A DNA stretch of 64,000 nucleotides from Agromyces cerinus (GTDB lineage Bacteria; Actinomycetota; Actinomycetes; Actinomycetales; Microbacteriaceae), in NCBI RefSeq assembly GCF_016907835.1, contig NZ_JAFBCT010000001.1:1612001-1676000 (forward strand), read 5' to 3'. The position numbers and the translations under genes were made by a program. The notes under the pieces are model-generated. The model was given only the letters and a program-made list of their open reading frames with translations, was not told where the DNA came from and did no database searches. This document shows, one piece after another, positions 52,486-61,100 of the stretch. Every line of letters begins with the position of its first letter. Within the stretch, counting starts at the first letter, position 1.

Positions 52486-53409
52486 TCAGTACCAGCCGGC
52501 AGACTCCGAGTGGTCCCACGCGCCGCACGGCGTGCTGTAGCGGCCCGCGATGTAGCCGAGGCCCCAGGTGATCTGGGTGGCGGGGTTGGTCTGCCAGTCG
52601 CTGCCGGCCGTGCCCATCTTGCTGCCGGGCAGGGCCTGCGGAATGCCGTAGGCGCCGCTCGAGGGGTTCTCGGCGTAGACGTTCCAGCCGGACTCGCGGT
52701 CCCAGAGCGAGACGAGGCAGCCGAACTGGTCGGCGCCCCACCCGTACTGAGCAGCCATGAGGTCACGGGCGATGGCCTGGGCACCGCTGGGGTTGGCGGG
52801 GCCGCTGGGGCGCGAGCCGGTCGAGGACTCCGACGACTCCGACTCGGCTTCGGCCTCGGCGGCCGCGGCAGCAGCAGCCGCAGCGGCAGCAGCAGCAGCG
52901 GCCTTCTTCTCGGCTGCGATCTTGTCGGCCTTCGCCACGGCGGCCTGCACCGGCGCGACGTGGGCTTCCGTGCGATCGGCGAGTTCGAACACCCGCTCGG
53001 GGGCGAGGAGCCGGTAGTTGCCGAGGGCGGCGACCGAAGAGGCGAGCTCCTTGGCATCCGCCTTGCCCTTGGCTGCGGCGAGCGTGTCCTTCGCCGTGGC
53101 GATGGTGTCGTTCGCGGCCTTGACGGCGCGGGCCTCGAGGATGCCGGCGTGCGAGCCGAGCTGCTCGACGTCGAGGTTCGCGGCGTCGCGCAGGGCATCG
53201 GTCGCGGCGACGCTGTCGTTCGTCGCTGCGACGGCGGACTGCACGGCGAAGCCGGTGCCGACCATGGCGCCGACGGCGACGACGGCTCCGGCCGCGAGCA
53301 TCGGTCCGCTCCTCCAGAGGGGGCGGTTGCGGCGGGACCGGGGGCGGAGCGCTTCGGTCTCGCGGGCTTCGGACTGGCTGTTTTCAGAAGAGGATGACTG
53401 GTTCTGCAT
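52486..53409 (-). CDS. Trp-Tyr-terminated transglycosylase-like exoprotein, copy 2
   Basis: This 307-residue exported protein has a basic N-terminus and an anchor or signal helix (about 36-60). An Ala-rich helical region ends in a run of about 15 alanines near 180. The C-terminal domain has YGWGADQFGCLVSLWDRESG (Glu239), SSGAYGIPQALPGSKM and TPCGAWDHSESAGWY. LLAPERVFELAD is shared with copy 3, so these two arose by tandem duplication. I start at ATG 53409 rather than a GTG/ATG further up. Upstream CTGTGCAGAGCA recurs before copy 1. Confidence 0.85.
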   Translation of the reverse strand: MQNQSSSSENSQSEARETEALRPRSRRNRPLWRSGPMLAAGAVVAVGAMVGTGFAVQSAVAATNDSVAATDALRDAANLDVEQLGSHAGILEARAVKAANDTIATAKDTLAAAKGKADAKELASSVAALGNYRLLAPERVFELADRTEAHVAPVQAAVAKADKIAAEKKAAAAAAAAAAAAAAAEAEAESESSESSTGSRPSGPANPSGAQAIARDLMAAQYGWGADQFGCLVSLWDRESGWNVYAENPSSGAYGIPQALPGSKMGTAGSDWQTNPATQITWGLGYIAGRYSTPCGAWDHSESAGWY

Positions 53410-53600
53410 GACTTTCACAAGGCGGATCGGCACTGTGCAGAGCACTGGGCGACCCTTGTTCGACGTTCCACGAGCGGGGGCGCCCGGGCGAAGTGGCCAG
53501 TCTGCCGAGGCCTTCTGGACGAAACCTCAACTTCCCCTGTGAAAGTCATCCAAATCGGATACCGGCTCCGGCCGCTCGTGTAGCGCACGCGACCACGAAG

Positions 53601-54530
53601 TCAGTACCAGTTGTTCGCCTCGAAATGGGCCCACGCACCGCACGGCGTGCCGTATCGCCCGGCCACGTAGCCGAGCCCCCAGCTGATCTGCGTGGCCGCG
53701 CTCGTCAACCAGTCCGCGCCTGCCGACGCCATCTTGCTCCCGGGCAGCGCCTGCGGAATCCCGTAGGCGCCGTCCGGGCTGCCTGCCGTGACGTTCCAGC
53801 CGGATTCCCGGTTCCAGAGTTCGACGAGGCAGCCGAACTGGTCGGCGCCCCAGCCATGGCGAGCAGCCATCATGTCGCGGGCGATGACCTGTGCCTCGCT
53901 CGGGTTCGCGGGCGCCGCCGGCGCAGGTCCGCCGCTCGTCGGCGGCGTCGCGGCGTCGCGCTCGGCCGCTGCCCGTTCGGCGGCCGCCTGCTCCGCGGCC
54001 GCCTTCGCGGCTGCAGCCTGCTCGGCCGCGACGCGATCGAACTCGACGACCGCGGCCTGCACGGTGACCGCGTGGGCGCGAGCTGCATCGGCGAGCTCGA
54101 ACACCCGCTCGGGAGCGAGGAGCTCATACGACTGCAGCGCGGCGACGGATGCCTCGAGGTCCGAGATGTCCGACTTGCCGTGGGCTGCCGCGATCACCGT
54201 CTCCGCCGAGTGCAGCGCATCGGCCGCGTCCTGCGCGGCCCGCGCCGTGAGGATGCCCTCGTGGGTGCCCAGCTGGCTCGCGTCGAGGTCGGTCGCCGCC
54301 GAGAGCTGCGCGGTCGCGGCAACCTGATCGGCCGCTTGCGCTGCGCGTTCGGCGACGGTGTCGTTCGTGATGACGCCGGTGCCCGCCACGGCGGCCAGTG
54401 CGAGCACGGAGGCTCCGGAGGCCACGGCGCGCCAGCGCGCTGGTCGTGTGCGTCTGCGTGGGGCTCCTGGTCCGGTCGATCCGCCCGTCGTGGGCCGTGC
54501 GGTGGTCGAGACTCCGGACGCTTCGAGCAT
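53601..54530 (-). CDS. Trp-Tyr-terminated transglycosylase-like exoprotein, copy 3
   Basis: This 309-residue paralogue lies directly upstream of copy 2, with 191 nt between them. It has an N-terminal basic Thr/Arg-rich tail, an anchor helix (about 35-55) and Ala-rich coils with repeated AAAEQAAAERAAAERDA. The C-terminal domain has HGWGADQFGCLVELWNRESG (Glu242), DGAYGIPQALPGSKM and TPCGAWAHFEANNWY. The start at ATG 54530 is supported by GGGGAG 6-7 nt upstream. A CRP-like palindrome lies about 140 nt upstream in the divergent gap. Confidence 0.85.
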   Translation of the reverse strand: MLEASGVSTTARPTTGGSTGPGAPRRRTRPARWRAVASGASVLALAAVAGTGVITNDTVAERAAQAADQVAATAQLSAATDLDASQLGTHEGILTARAAQDAADALHSAETVIAAAHGKSDISDLEASVAALQSYELLAPERVFELADAARAHAVTVQAAVVEFDRVAAEQAAAAKAAAEQAAAERAAAERDAATPPTSGGPAPAAPANPSEAQVIARDMMAARHGWGADQFGCLVELWNRESGWNVTAGSPDGAYGIPQALPGSKMASAGADWLTSAATQISWGLGYVAGRYGTPCGAWAHFEANNWY

Positions 54531-54663
54531 GCTTCTCCCCCAGCGGGGGCTCGACTCGACTGCCGATCCCCCATCATGCGACGATCCGCGAGCGCCTTCC
54601 GCCCGCGGGAAGTTGCCGATCCGCACAGACTAACCGAAGGGTTCCTCGGGTTTGCAAGTCCTT

Positions 54664-54679
54664 CGTGACAGGCGTCACG
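54664..54679. promoter_or_regulatory. CRP/GlxR-like palindrome CGTGA-N6-TCACG
   Basis: A perfect two-fold site with the CRP-family spacing (five-base arms, N6) in the divergent gap. Its centre is about 73 nt upstream of the predicted leaderless start of the lipoprotein gene, a usual distance for class I activation. Confidence 0.5.
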
Positions 54680-54731
54680 TTCGTAGATGTCGGGTTGTTT
54701 CACGCCGCGACGGTGCAGAACCGCTCGTCGG

Positions 54732-54737
54732 TAGGGT
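54732..54737 (+). promoter_or_regulatory. -10 box TAGGGT, 7 nt before the ECF-linked lipoprotein gene
   Basis: TAGGGT then GGTCGAC then GTG at 54745. Confidence 0.45.
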
Positions 54738-54744
54738 GGTCGAC

Positions 54745-55278
54745 GTGCGATCCCCCCTCCTCTCCCTGCTCCTCGTCGGTGTGCTCGCGTTGAGCGGCTG
54801 CGCCGCCGCGACACCCGCTCCGACCGCCGATCCGACCGCCGCAGCGAGCACCGAGGCGAGCGCCGAAGCCGGGGCCGACTGCGATGGGGTCGGCGTGATC
54901 GTCGACTTCGGCACGCTCGGGGGCGACGGCGCATCGGACTGCGTCGACGCGAGCGCCGCGATCCCGGCGACGACGGTGCTCGACGAGGCCGGCGTCACGA
55001 CCGAGGGTTCGGTCGAGTGGGGCGACCAGATCGTCTGCCGGGTGAACGACCGGCCCGGGCCCGATGAGACCGTCGAGGTCGCAGGCGAGGCCTCGTTCGT
55101 CGAGTCCTGCCAGTCGATGCCGCCCGCCTACGCGTATTGGGCGCTCTGGGTGAAGTCCTCGGCCGAGGCCGAGTGGGAGTACGCGCAGGAGGGACTCGGC
55201 ACGCTGCAGCTCGAGCCCGGCCAGAGCGTCGGCCTCGTCTACACGACCGGCACGGAGACTCCGACCCCGGCCGGATGA
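54745..55278 (+). CDS. Lipoprotein linked to an ECF transporter, possible vitamin-capture protein
   Basis: This 177-residue lipoprotein has a signal peptide with lipobox LSGC (Cys19), then a Thr/Ala linker. The mature domain has VIVDFGTLGGDGASDCVDAS, VEWGDQIVCRVNDRPGPDET, CQSMPPAYAYWALWVKSSAE and EWEYAQEGLGTLQLEPGQSV. The part from AYWALW to PGQSVGLVY resembles DUF4430-type (transcobalamin C-terminal-like) domains. I chose the GTG at 54745 because it gives a proper signal peptide and has a -10 box 7 nt upstream. The stop overlaps the next start as ATGA. Cobalamin binding is inferred from context. Confidence 0.75.
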   Translation: MRSPLLSLLLVGVLALSGCAAATPAPTADPTAAASTEASAEAGADCDGVGVIVDFGTLGGDGASDCVDASAAIPATTVLDEAGVTTEGSVEWGDQIVCRVNDRPGPDETVEVAGEASFVESCQSMPPAYAYWALWVKSSAEAEWEYAQEGLGTLQLEPGQSVGLVYTTGTETPTPAG

Positions 55279-57245
55279 TGCGGTTCCGCGCGGCACCACT
55301 GCGCGCGGCGGCGATCGTCGCGGCGGTGTTCGTCGTGTCGCGCGTCGCCTACCGCGTGGTGTTCGGCGGGGCATCCGGTGGCGGAGTGCTGCTCCTCGAC
55401 CTGCCGCGGGTGCCGCTCGAGGGCCCCTTCGCCCACATCGCGCTCTTCGGACCGGTCACGAGCGGCGGCATCTGGAACGCCGCGGTCAGTGCGCTGCCGT
55501 TCGCGGCGGTCATTCTCGCCTTCGGCGTGCTCAACGCGCTCATCGACGTGCAGCGTCTCTTCGTGCTCGGCGCGACCCGTGGCCCGATCCGCGCCGTCTC
55601 GCGCGCGCTCGTCATCGCATGGGCCACTGCTCCGGCGCTCGCCCAGTCGGTGCGACGGATGCGTCGGGCCGCCGCCCTTCGCGGTGAGCGCGGGCCGGCA
55701 GCCCTCCTCGTGCCGGTGTTCGAGCACACGATCGAACGAGCCCTCGCCCTCGCCGCCTCGATGGAGGTGCGCGGGTTCGCTGCATCCGCTCGACCGACCG
55801 CCGACGCCGAACGACCCGTGCGGTGCACCGCGGCCTCGCTCGACCAGGGTGGCGCCTGGCGCCTCGACGACGTCGATCTCGAACTCGCCCCGGGCAGCCT
55901 GACGATCGTGTCGGGCGCGACGGGCTCGGGCAAGTCGAGCCTGCTCGACGCGATGAGCGGCCTCTTCCAGCATTTCGAAGGCGGCGTGCAGGGCGGGCGC
56001 ATCGAGATCGGCGGACTCGATCGGCGCCGGTTCCCGCCCCGCGAGACGGCCGGCTTCGTCGGCGTCGTCGCCCAGCAGGTGCGGCTGTCCTTCGTGGCCG
56101 AGACGGTGCGCGACGAGATCGGCTTCGCGCTCACCACACAGGGCCTCGACGCCGCGCGCATCGCCGAGCGGGTGCAGCAGACTGCCGATGCGCTCGGGAT
56201 CGCCCGGTTGCTCGAGCGGCCCGTCATCGCGCTCTCCGCCGGTGAGGCGACGCTCGTCGCGATCGCCGCGGCCCTCGTCTCGCGCCCGACCCTACTGCTC
56301 GTCGACGAACCGCTCGCCGAGCTCGACACGGCGGCGCGACGAATCGTGTGCGAGGCGCTCGCCCGGGTCGCGCACGAGTCGGGCACCTGCGTCGTCGTGG
56401 CCGAGCATCGAACCGCCGAGTGGCGAGGCATCGCCGACGCCTGGCTCGCGATCGACGGTGGGCGCGTCACGATCGGCGACGCACCGGCTCTCGCGCCGAC
56501 GACCCTGCCGGCACCGGCGCGCCGTGTCGACGGCGACGGCGACGGCGACGATCGAGCGACGCCGGGGCGGCGGCATCCGCTCGTCTCGGTGCAGGGTCTC
56601 GATGCGCGGCACGGCGACACCTTCGCGGTGCGGGGTGCGCAGTTCACCCTGCACGCCGGCGAACGCGTCGCGATCACCGGAGCGAACGGCGCGGGCAAGA
56701 GCAGCCTGCTGGGTGCGATGGCGGTGCCGGATGCCGCGGGCCGCGTGCTGATCGGCGACGTCGACGTCGCCTCGCTCGACCCTGCGGCGCGCCGCCGCGC
56801 GATCACGCTCGTGCCCGAGGAGTTCGACGACCTGTTCTTCAGCACGACCGTCGCCGCCGAGTGTCACCGGGCCGATCGCCGGAATCGGCCCGCGACGCCG
56901 ACCGCCCAGGCCTTCGCAGCGCTGCTCGGCCGCGACCTCGGCGAGGGCATGCTCCTCCGGCATCCTCGCGACCTCTCTGCGGGAGAGCGGCTGTGCCTCG
57001 CGATCGCCATCCAGCTCGCCCCCTCGCACGCCGTGCTGCTCGTCGACGAACCGGCCCGCGGGCTCGACGCAGCGGCACGGCGACTCGTGGGCGAAGCACT
57101 CGGCACGGTCGCCGGCGACGGCCGGGTCGTGCTGTTCGCGACGCACGACCGCGAGTTCGCCACTCGGTTCGCGAGCCGGGAGCTCGCGATCGAGCGGGGC
57201 GCGGTCTCGCCGGCCCCGCTCATGGCCGCGGAGGTCATCGCATGA
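55275..57245 (+). CDS. Fused ECF transporter energy module (EcfT-EcfA-EcfA')
   Basis: This 656-residue protein joins the transmembrane coupling subunit and both ATPases of an ECF vitamin transporter. Residues 1-180 are EcfT-like, with hydrophobic helices and the coupling motif SMEVRGFAA. ATPase 1 has Walker A GATGSGKS (214-221), signature LSAGE (320-324) and LLLVDEPLAELD. ATPase 2 has GANGAGKS (469-476), LSAGE (567-571) and LLVDEPARGLD. Both signatures read LSAGE instead of LSGGQ. From memory, mycobacterial Rv2326c has a similar fusion. The gene overlaps its neighbours on both sides by 4 nt. Confidence 0.9.
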   Translation: MMRFRAAPLRAAAIVAAVFVVSRVAYRVVFGGASGGGVLLLDLPRVPLEGPFAHIALFGPVTSGGIWNAAVSALPFAAVILAFGVLNALIDVQRLFVLGATRGPIRAVSRALVIAWATAPALAQSVRRMRRAAALRGERGPAALLVPVFEHTIERALALAASMEVRGFAASARPTADAERPVRCTAASLDQGGAWRLDDVDLELAPGSLTIVSGATGSGKSSLLDAMSGLFQHFEGGVQGGRIEIGGLDRRRFPPRETAGFVGVVAQQVRLSFVAETVRDEIGFALTTQGLDAARIAERVQQTADALGIARLLERPVIALSAGEATLVAIAAALVSRPTLLLVDEPLAELDTAARRIVCEALARVAHESGTCVVVAEHRTAEWRGIADAWLAIDGGRVTIGDAPALAPTTLPAPARRVDGDGDGDDRATPGRRHPLVSVQGLDARHGDTFAVRGAQFTLHAGERVAITGANGAGKSSLLGAMAVPDAAGRVLIGDVDVASLDPAARRRAITLVPEEFDDLFFSTTVAAECHRADRRNRPATPTAQAFAALLGRDLGEGMLLRHPRDLSAGERLCLAIAIQLAPSHAVLLVDEPARGLDAAARRLVGEALGTVAGDGRVVLFATHDREFATRFASRELAIERGAVSPAPLMAAEVIA

Positions 57246-58129
57246 CCGCCACCGAGCCCCGAACCGACCACCGCGTCGCGGCCGACGACGACGCCCGCGG
57301 CCCCCGTGCCGTCGTTCGTCGCGAACGAATCACCACCGTGGCGCTCCTCGCCGGTAGCACCCTCGCCCTCGCCGCGTTCGGCTGGCCGCTCGTCGCGACG
57401 GCGGTGCCGGCCGATGCGCAGCGGGCCGCGCCGTTCGTGGCCTTCGCGGTGCTGCCGGCGGTGATCGCCGTCGTGCTCGCCGCCCTCGACCGTCAGATGC
57501 ACTCCGCGAAGGCGGTGGCGCTGCTCGGCGTGCTCGCGGCGATCGGCGCGGGCATCCGCATCGCGGGAGCCGGAGTGGGCGGCATCGAGGCGGTCTTCGT
57601 CCTGCTGATCCTCGCCGGGCGGGCGTTCGGCGCCCGCTTCGGGTTCCTGCTCGGCATGCTCACGATCGCCGTATCGTCGGTGCTCTGGGGCGGCATCGGC
57701 CCATGGACGCCGTTCCAGATGTTCGCGTGCGCCTGGGTGGCCGCGGGTGCCGGCCTGCTGCCGGCGATCCGGCCCCGGGCAGCGACCACGGCAGCCGTGC
57801 GCCGGGCGACCGCCCTCGAGATCGCCATGCTCGCCGGGTACGGCGTCGTGGCCGCCTACGCGTTCGGCCTCATCATGAACCTCTGGTTCTGGCCGTTCGC
57901 CGTCGGCACGGGCACCGGCATCTCCTACGACGGGACGGCGCCGATCGGCGAGAACCTCGCCTCGTTCGCCCTGTACTCGCTCGTGACCTCGACGCTCACC
58001 TGGGACACGGTGCGCGCGGTCACGACCGTTGTCGGCATCGCCCTGATCGGTCCGGCCGTGCTCGCCTCGCTCCGGCGCGCGAAGCTGCCGTCGCAGCGCC
58101 CGTCGACGGCGACGCGGCCGACCCGCTAG
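57242..58129 (+). CDS. ECF transporter S component (possibly cobalamin)
   Basis: This 295-residue membrane protein would be the substrate-binding component working with the fused module before it. It has about six to eight helices. Conserved blocks are ILAGRAFGARFGFLLGMLTI, GGIGPWTPFQMFACAWVAAG and LALYSLVTSTLTWD-like sequence near the end. This pattern fits the CbrT-like S components linked to cobalamin. The ATG overlaps the previous stop as ATGA. Convergent metH, a cobalamin-dependent enzyme, ends at the same bases; the CTAG at 58126-58129 serves both stop codons. The substrate is inferred. Confidence 0.85.
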   Translation: MTATEPRTDHRVAADDDARGPRAVVRRERITTVALLAGSTLALAAFGWPLVATAVPADAQRAAPFVAFAVLPAVIAVVLAALDRQMHSAKAVALLGVLAAIGAGIRIAGAGVGGIEAVFVLLILAGRAFGARFGFLLGMLTIAVSSVLWGGIGPWTPFQMFACAWVAAGAGLLPAIRPRAATTAAVRRATALEIAMLAGYGVVAAYAFGLIMNLWFWPFAVGTGTGISYDGTAPIGENLASFALYSLVTSTLTWDTVRAVTTVVGIALIGPAVLASLRRAKLPSQRPSTATRPTR

Positions 58130-61100
58130 ACCGAGAAGTACTTCGCCTCGGGGTGGTGGAAGACGAACGCGTCGGTCGACTGCTCGGGGTGCAGCTGCAG
58201 CTCCGCCGAGAGCACGACGCCCATGCGCTCGGGCTTCAGCAGCTCGACGACCTTGCGACGGTCCTCCATGTCGGGGCACGCCGGGTAGCCGAGCGAGAAG
58301 CGTGCGCCGCGGTAGTGCAGCTTGAAGAGTCCGGCGACGTCGTCGGGGTCCTCCCCGCCGAGGCCGAGCTCGTCGCGCACCCGGGAGTGCCAGTACTCGG
58401 CGAGCGCCTCGGTCAGCTGCATGGCGAGGCCGTTGAGCTCGAGGTAGTCGCGATAGCGGTTCTCGGCGAAGATCTTCGCGGTCGCCTCGCTGACCCGCTG
58501 CCCGGCGGTCACGAGCTGCACGGCGACGACATCGACCTGCCCGGAGTCACGCGAGCGCACGAAGTCGGCCAGACAGAGGTGGCGGTCGCGGCGCTGACGC
58601 GGGAAGTGGAATCGAAGTCGGTCGCCGCCGATCGGGCCCCCGGAGCCGCCGTCGGGGGCGAGCAGCCCCGCGGTGCCGAGCAGGCCGTCGGGGTCGTCGC
58701 CGTGATGCAGCACGACCATGTCGTCGCCGTCGGCGACCACCGGGAAGTAGCCGTAGGCAACTGAGGCGTCGAGCAGTCCCTCGGCGAGGATGCGGTCGAG
58801 CCAGTAGCGCAGTCGAGGCCGCCCCTCGGTCTCGACGAGCTCGTCGTAGCTCGCGCCGTCGTCGGCGCGGCTGGGCTTCAGCCCCCACTGCCCCATGAAC
58901 GTGGCGCGCTCGTCGAGGAACGCGGAGTATTCGGCGAGCGCGATGCCCTTGACGATGCGGGTGCCCCAGAACGGCGGCGCCGGCACGGGGTTGTCGGCCG
59001 CGACATCCGATCGTTCCGGCATGTCTTCGGGCTCGGTGACGGTGAGCAGTCCGGGCCGGTGGATGCGCTTCTTGAGGGCGGGCAGTCCGACGGTGGCCGG
59101 GTCGGCGCCGCGGGCGATCGCGACGAGCGGCTCCATGAGGGCCAGCCCCTCGAAGGCGTCGCGGGCGTAGCGCACCTGCCCGTCGAAGATGCCGGCGAGG
59201 TCGTCTTCGACATAGGTGCGGGTCAGGGCGGCACCGCCGAGGATCACGGGCCAGCGCTTCGCGAGCCCCCTGGCGTTCAGCTCCTCGAGGTTCTCCTTCA
59301 TCACCACGGTCGACTTCACGAGCAGGCCTGACATGCCGATCACGTCGGCGTCGTGCTCTTCGGCCGCCTTGATGATGTCGGCGATGGGCTGCTTGATGCC
59401 GAGGTTGATCACCTCGTAGCCGTTGTTCGAGAGGATGATGTCGACGAGGTTCTTGCCGATGTCGTGCACGTCGCCGCGCACGGTGGCGATGACCATCGTG
59501 CCCTTGCCGCCGGCGGCGGACTTCTCCATGTGCGGTTCGAGCAGGGCCACGGCGCTCTTCATCACCTCGGCCGACTGCAGCACGAACGGCAGCTGCATCT
59601 CGCCCGAACCGAAGCGCTCGCCGACGACCTTCATGCCCTCGAGCAGGTGCACGTTGATGATGTCGATCGCGCTGAGCCCTCCGGCGCGAGCCAGGTCGAG
59701 GTCGGCCTCGAGCCCCTTGGCCTCGCCGTCGATGATGCGGCGCTCGAGGCGCTCGCCCACGGGCAGCGCCGCGAGCTCGGCGGCACGCGCGTCGCGGATC
59801 GCGGCCATGTCGACGCCCGCGAAGAGGTCGAGCATCGCCACGAGCGGGTCGTAGGTGAGGGTACCGTCGGCGTCGTATTCGCGGCGGTCCCACACGAGGT
59901 CGAGAGCGACCTTACGGCGGTCTTCGGGCACCGAGGCGAGCGGCACGATCTTGGCCGCGTCGACGATCGCACTCGTGAGGCCGGCTTCGACCGCCTCGTG
60001 CAGGAACACCGAGTTCAGCACCGACCGTGCGGCGGGGTTCAGTCCGAACGACACGTTCGAGACGCCGAGCGTCGTGTTGATGCCCGGGTATTTCGCAGTG
60101 ATCTGCCTGATCGCGTCGATCGTCTCGATGGCGTCGCGCCGGGTCTCCTCCTGCCCGGTCGCGATCGGGAACGTCAGGGCGTCGACGATGATGTCGTCGA
60201 CGCGCATCCCCCACTCGCCCACCAGGGTGTCGACGAGCCGCGAGGCGATGCGCACCTTGTTCTCGGCGGTGCGCGCCTGACCCTCCTCGTCGATCGTCAG
60301 GGCGATGACCGCGGCGCCGTGCTCCTTGACGAGCGGCATGATGCGGGCGAAGCGGCTCGTGCCGCCCTCGCCGTCCTCGAAGTTCACCGAGTTGACGACG
60401 GGACGGCCGCCGATCAGCTCGAGCCCGGCCTGCAGCACGGCCGGCTCGGTCGAGTCGACCACGAGCGGCAGCGTCGACGCGCTCGCGAGCCGCGAGACGA
60501 CCTCGCGGATGTCGGCGACGCCGTCGCGCCCCACGTAGTCCACGCAGACGTCGAGCAGGTTGGCGCCGTCGCGCACCTGGTTGCGGGCGATGTCGACGCA
60601 GTCGTCCCACCGCTCCTCGAGCATCGCCTCACGGAACGCCTTCGACCCGTTGGCGTTCGTGCGCTCGCCGATCGCGAGGTACGAGCTCTCCTGCTCGAAG
60701 CTGACGTGCTGGTAGAGGCTCGCGACACCGGGGTCGGCCTCGATGCGGCGAGCGGATGCCTCGGCCCCCCGCAGCCTCGAGACGACGGCGCTCATGTGGG
60801 CGGGCGTGGTGCCGCAGCATCCGCCGACGAGGCCCAGACCGAACTCGCGCACGAACTGCTCATGCGCGGTCGCGAGCTCCTCGGGAGTGAGCGGGTAGCT
60901 CGCCCCGTTCGCGCCGAGCACCGGCAGGCCCGCGTTCGGCATGCACATGACGGGCACGTTCGAGAACTTCGAGAGATGGCGCAGGTGCTCGCTCATCTCG
61001 TCGGGCCCGGTCGCGCAGTTCAGGCCGATCGCGTCGACGCCGAGCGGCTCGAGCGCCGTGAGCGCCGCGCCGATCTCGGAGCCCATGAGCATGGTGCCGG

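Noticed and set aside
52850..52910. GCA/GCC-rich run as a non-coding repeat
   Set aside because: It encodes the poly-Ala part of the exoprotein coil and stays in frame.
54531..54744. c-di-AMP (ydaO-type) riboswitch before the transglycosylase-like gene
   Set aside because: Such riboswitches precede rpf-like genes in Actinobacteria, and GAGGAACCC appears here, but the other conserved blocks are missing.
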